Shown here: positions 5,605-5,925 of the stretch, in pieces
How the letters are laid out: every line of letters begins with the position of its first letter
How positions within the stretch are numbered: the stretch's first letter is position 1
From: an uncultured Bacilli bacterium
GTDB lineage: Bacteria; Bacillota_I; Bacilli_A; ML615J-28; CAG-698
Reading direction: 5' to 3'
DNA: 5,925 nucleotides
Assembly: GCA_947627395.1 (NCBI GenBank)
Contig: CANQVW010000097.1
Coordinates: forward strand, 1 to 5,925
Program-made: the position numbers and the translations under genes
Notes under the pieces: generated by a model
Seen by the model: the letters and a program-made list of their open reading frames with translations, nothing else
Database searches by the model: none
What the model was told of the DNA's origin: nothing

Positions 5605-5925
5605 GGATATCTTAAAAAATATATAAATATTGATACAATATAAAAACCAATTTCAAAACTGATTTTGACTTTTAATTTTTATTGTTTTTTGTATGAATTT
5701 TCACTCTTTTTAAATGCCTCGCAATATTTATGACACAAACCACTATTTAATGTTTTCTATACTTCAAACAGCTCTTACAAGAATATCATAAATAACAAAT
5801 AGACGGTTTAATTAATATTCATTTATTTTATTCAAAAGATTCACTCTAAGCATTACTACATAAAAAGACAATTAATCAATAATCCAAAAGTATTTAAAGT
5901 ATAAATCATTTAACTAAAAAAAGAC
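5605..5925. other. Very AT-rich region without a recognised gene
   Basis: About 320 bases with GC near 20-25% on lines counted by hand. No ORF with start, SD and protein-like composition was found on either strand, and no tRNA or rRNA was recognised. One weak 7-bp stem is visible (AAAACCA at 5643-5649 against TGATTTT at 5660-5666, with a G.U pair if transcribed leftward). It is followed leftward by a few T residues, so it could be a poor terminator for a gene beyond the right edge. Otherwise I see nothing in it. Confidence 0.5.

Noticed and set aside
5665..5693. Rightward promoter with TTGACT
   Set aside because: The hexamer at 17-bp spacing is TTTGTA, a poor -10, and no gene follows within the window.

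Overview
The window suggests a low-GC Gram-positive bacterium or a relative from the Bacilli / Erysipelotrichia / wall-less Mollicutes side. By eye GC is roughly 30-33% from about 850 rightward. Genes there have Shine-Dalgarno (SD) starts, TAA stops and lipobox signal peptides. Tryptophans I checked are TGG, so nothing points to UGA recoding. The leftmost ~845 bases are clearly richer in GC (about 42-50% on lines I counted), with different codon choice. They look like Clostridia-type DNA, acquired DNA or a different assembly segment.

Layout. (1) 1-535, minus strand: 5' part of a lipoprotein with a Cthe_2159-type (DUF4353) carbohydrate-binding beta-helix domain; it runs off the left edge. (2) 546-1068: no convincing complete gene. 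It holds an inverted repeat, a very strong SD sequence followed by a start-stop pair and a rho-independent terminator, a 42-codon orphan reading frame on the minus strand, and two hairpins near the end of the next operon. GC drops sharply near 845-860. (3) 1069-5550, minus strand: a four-gene operon with 1-33 nt between genes. In transcription order these are tatD, a trypsin/HtrA-like lipoprotein protease, a long Ig-like + trypsin-fold + PDZ lipoprotein, and a second trypsin-like lipoprotein protease with two Ig-like (BIG2) modules. (4) 5551-5925: a good extended -10 promoter for the operon, then about 320 bases of very AT-rich DNA with no gene seen.

The notable system is the protease trio. 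The two outer paralogues keep the full His-Asp-Ser triad but have no PDZ domain. The middle paralogue has Thr, Asn and Tyr in place of His, Asp and Ser, so it should be proteolytically dead, yet it is full length and is the only one with a PDZ domain. It also carries an acidic EF-hand-like insertion at the position of the HtrA L3 sensor loop. The organisation suggests, as inference, a surface complex in which a dead subunit supplies substrate or peptide sensing and the outer subunits supply cutting.
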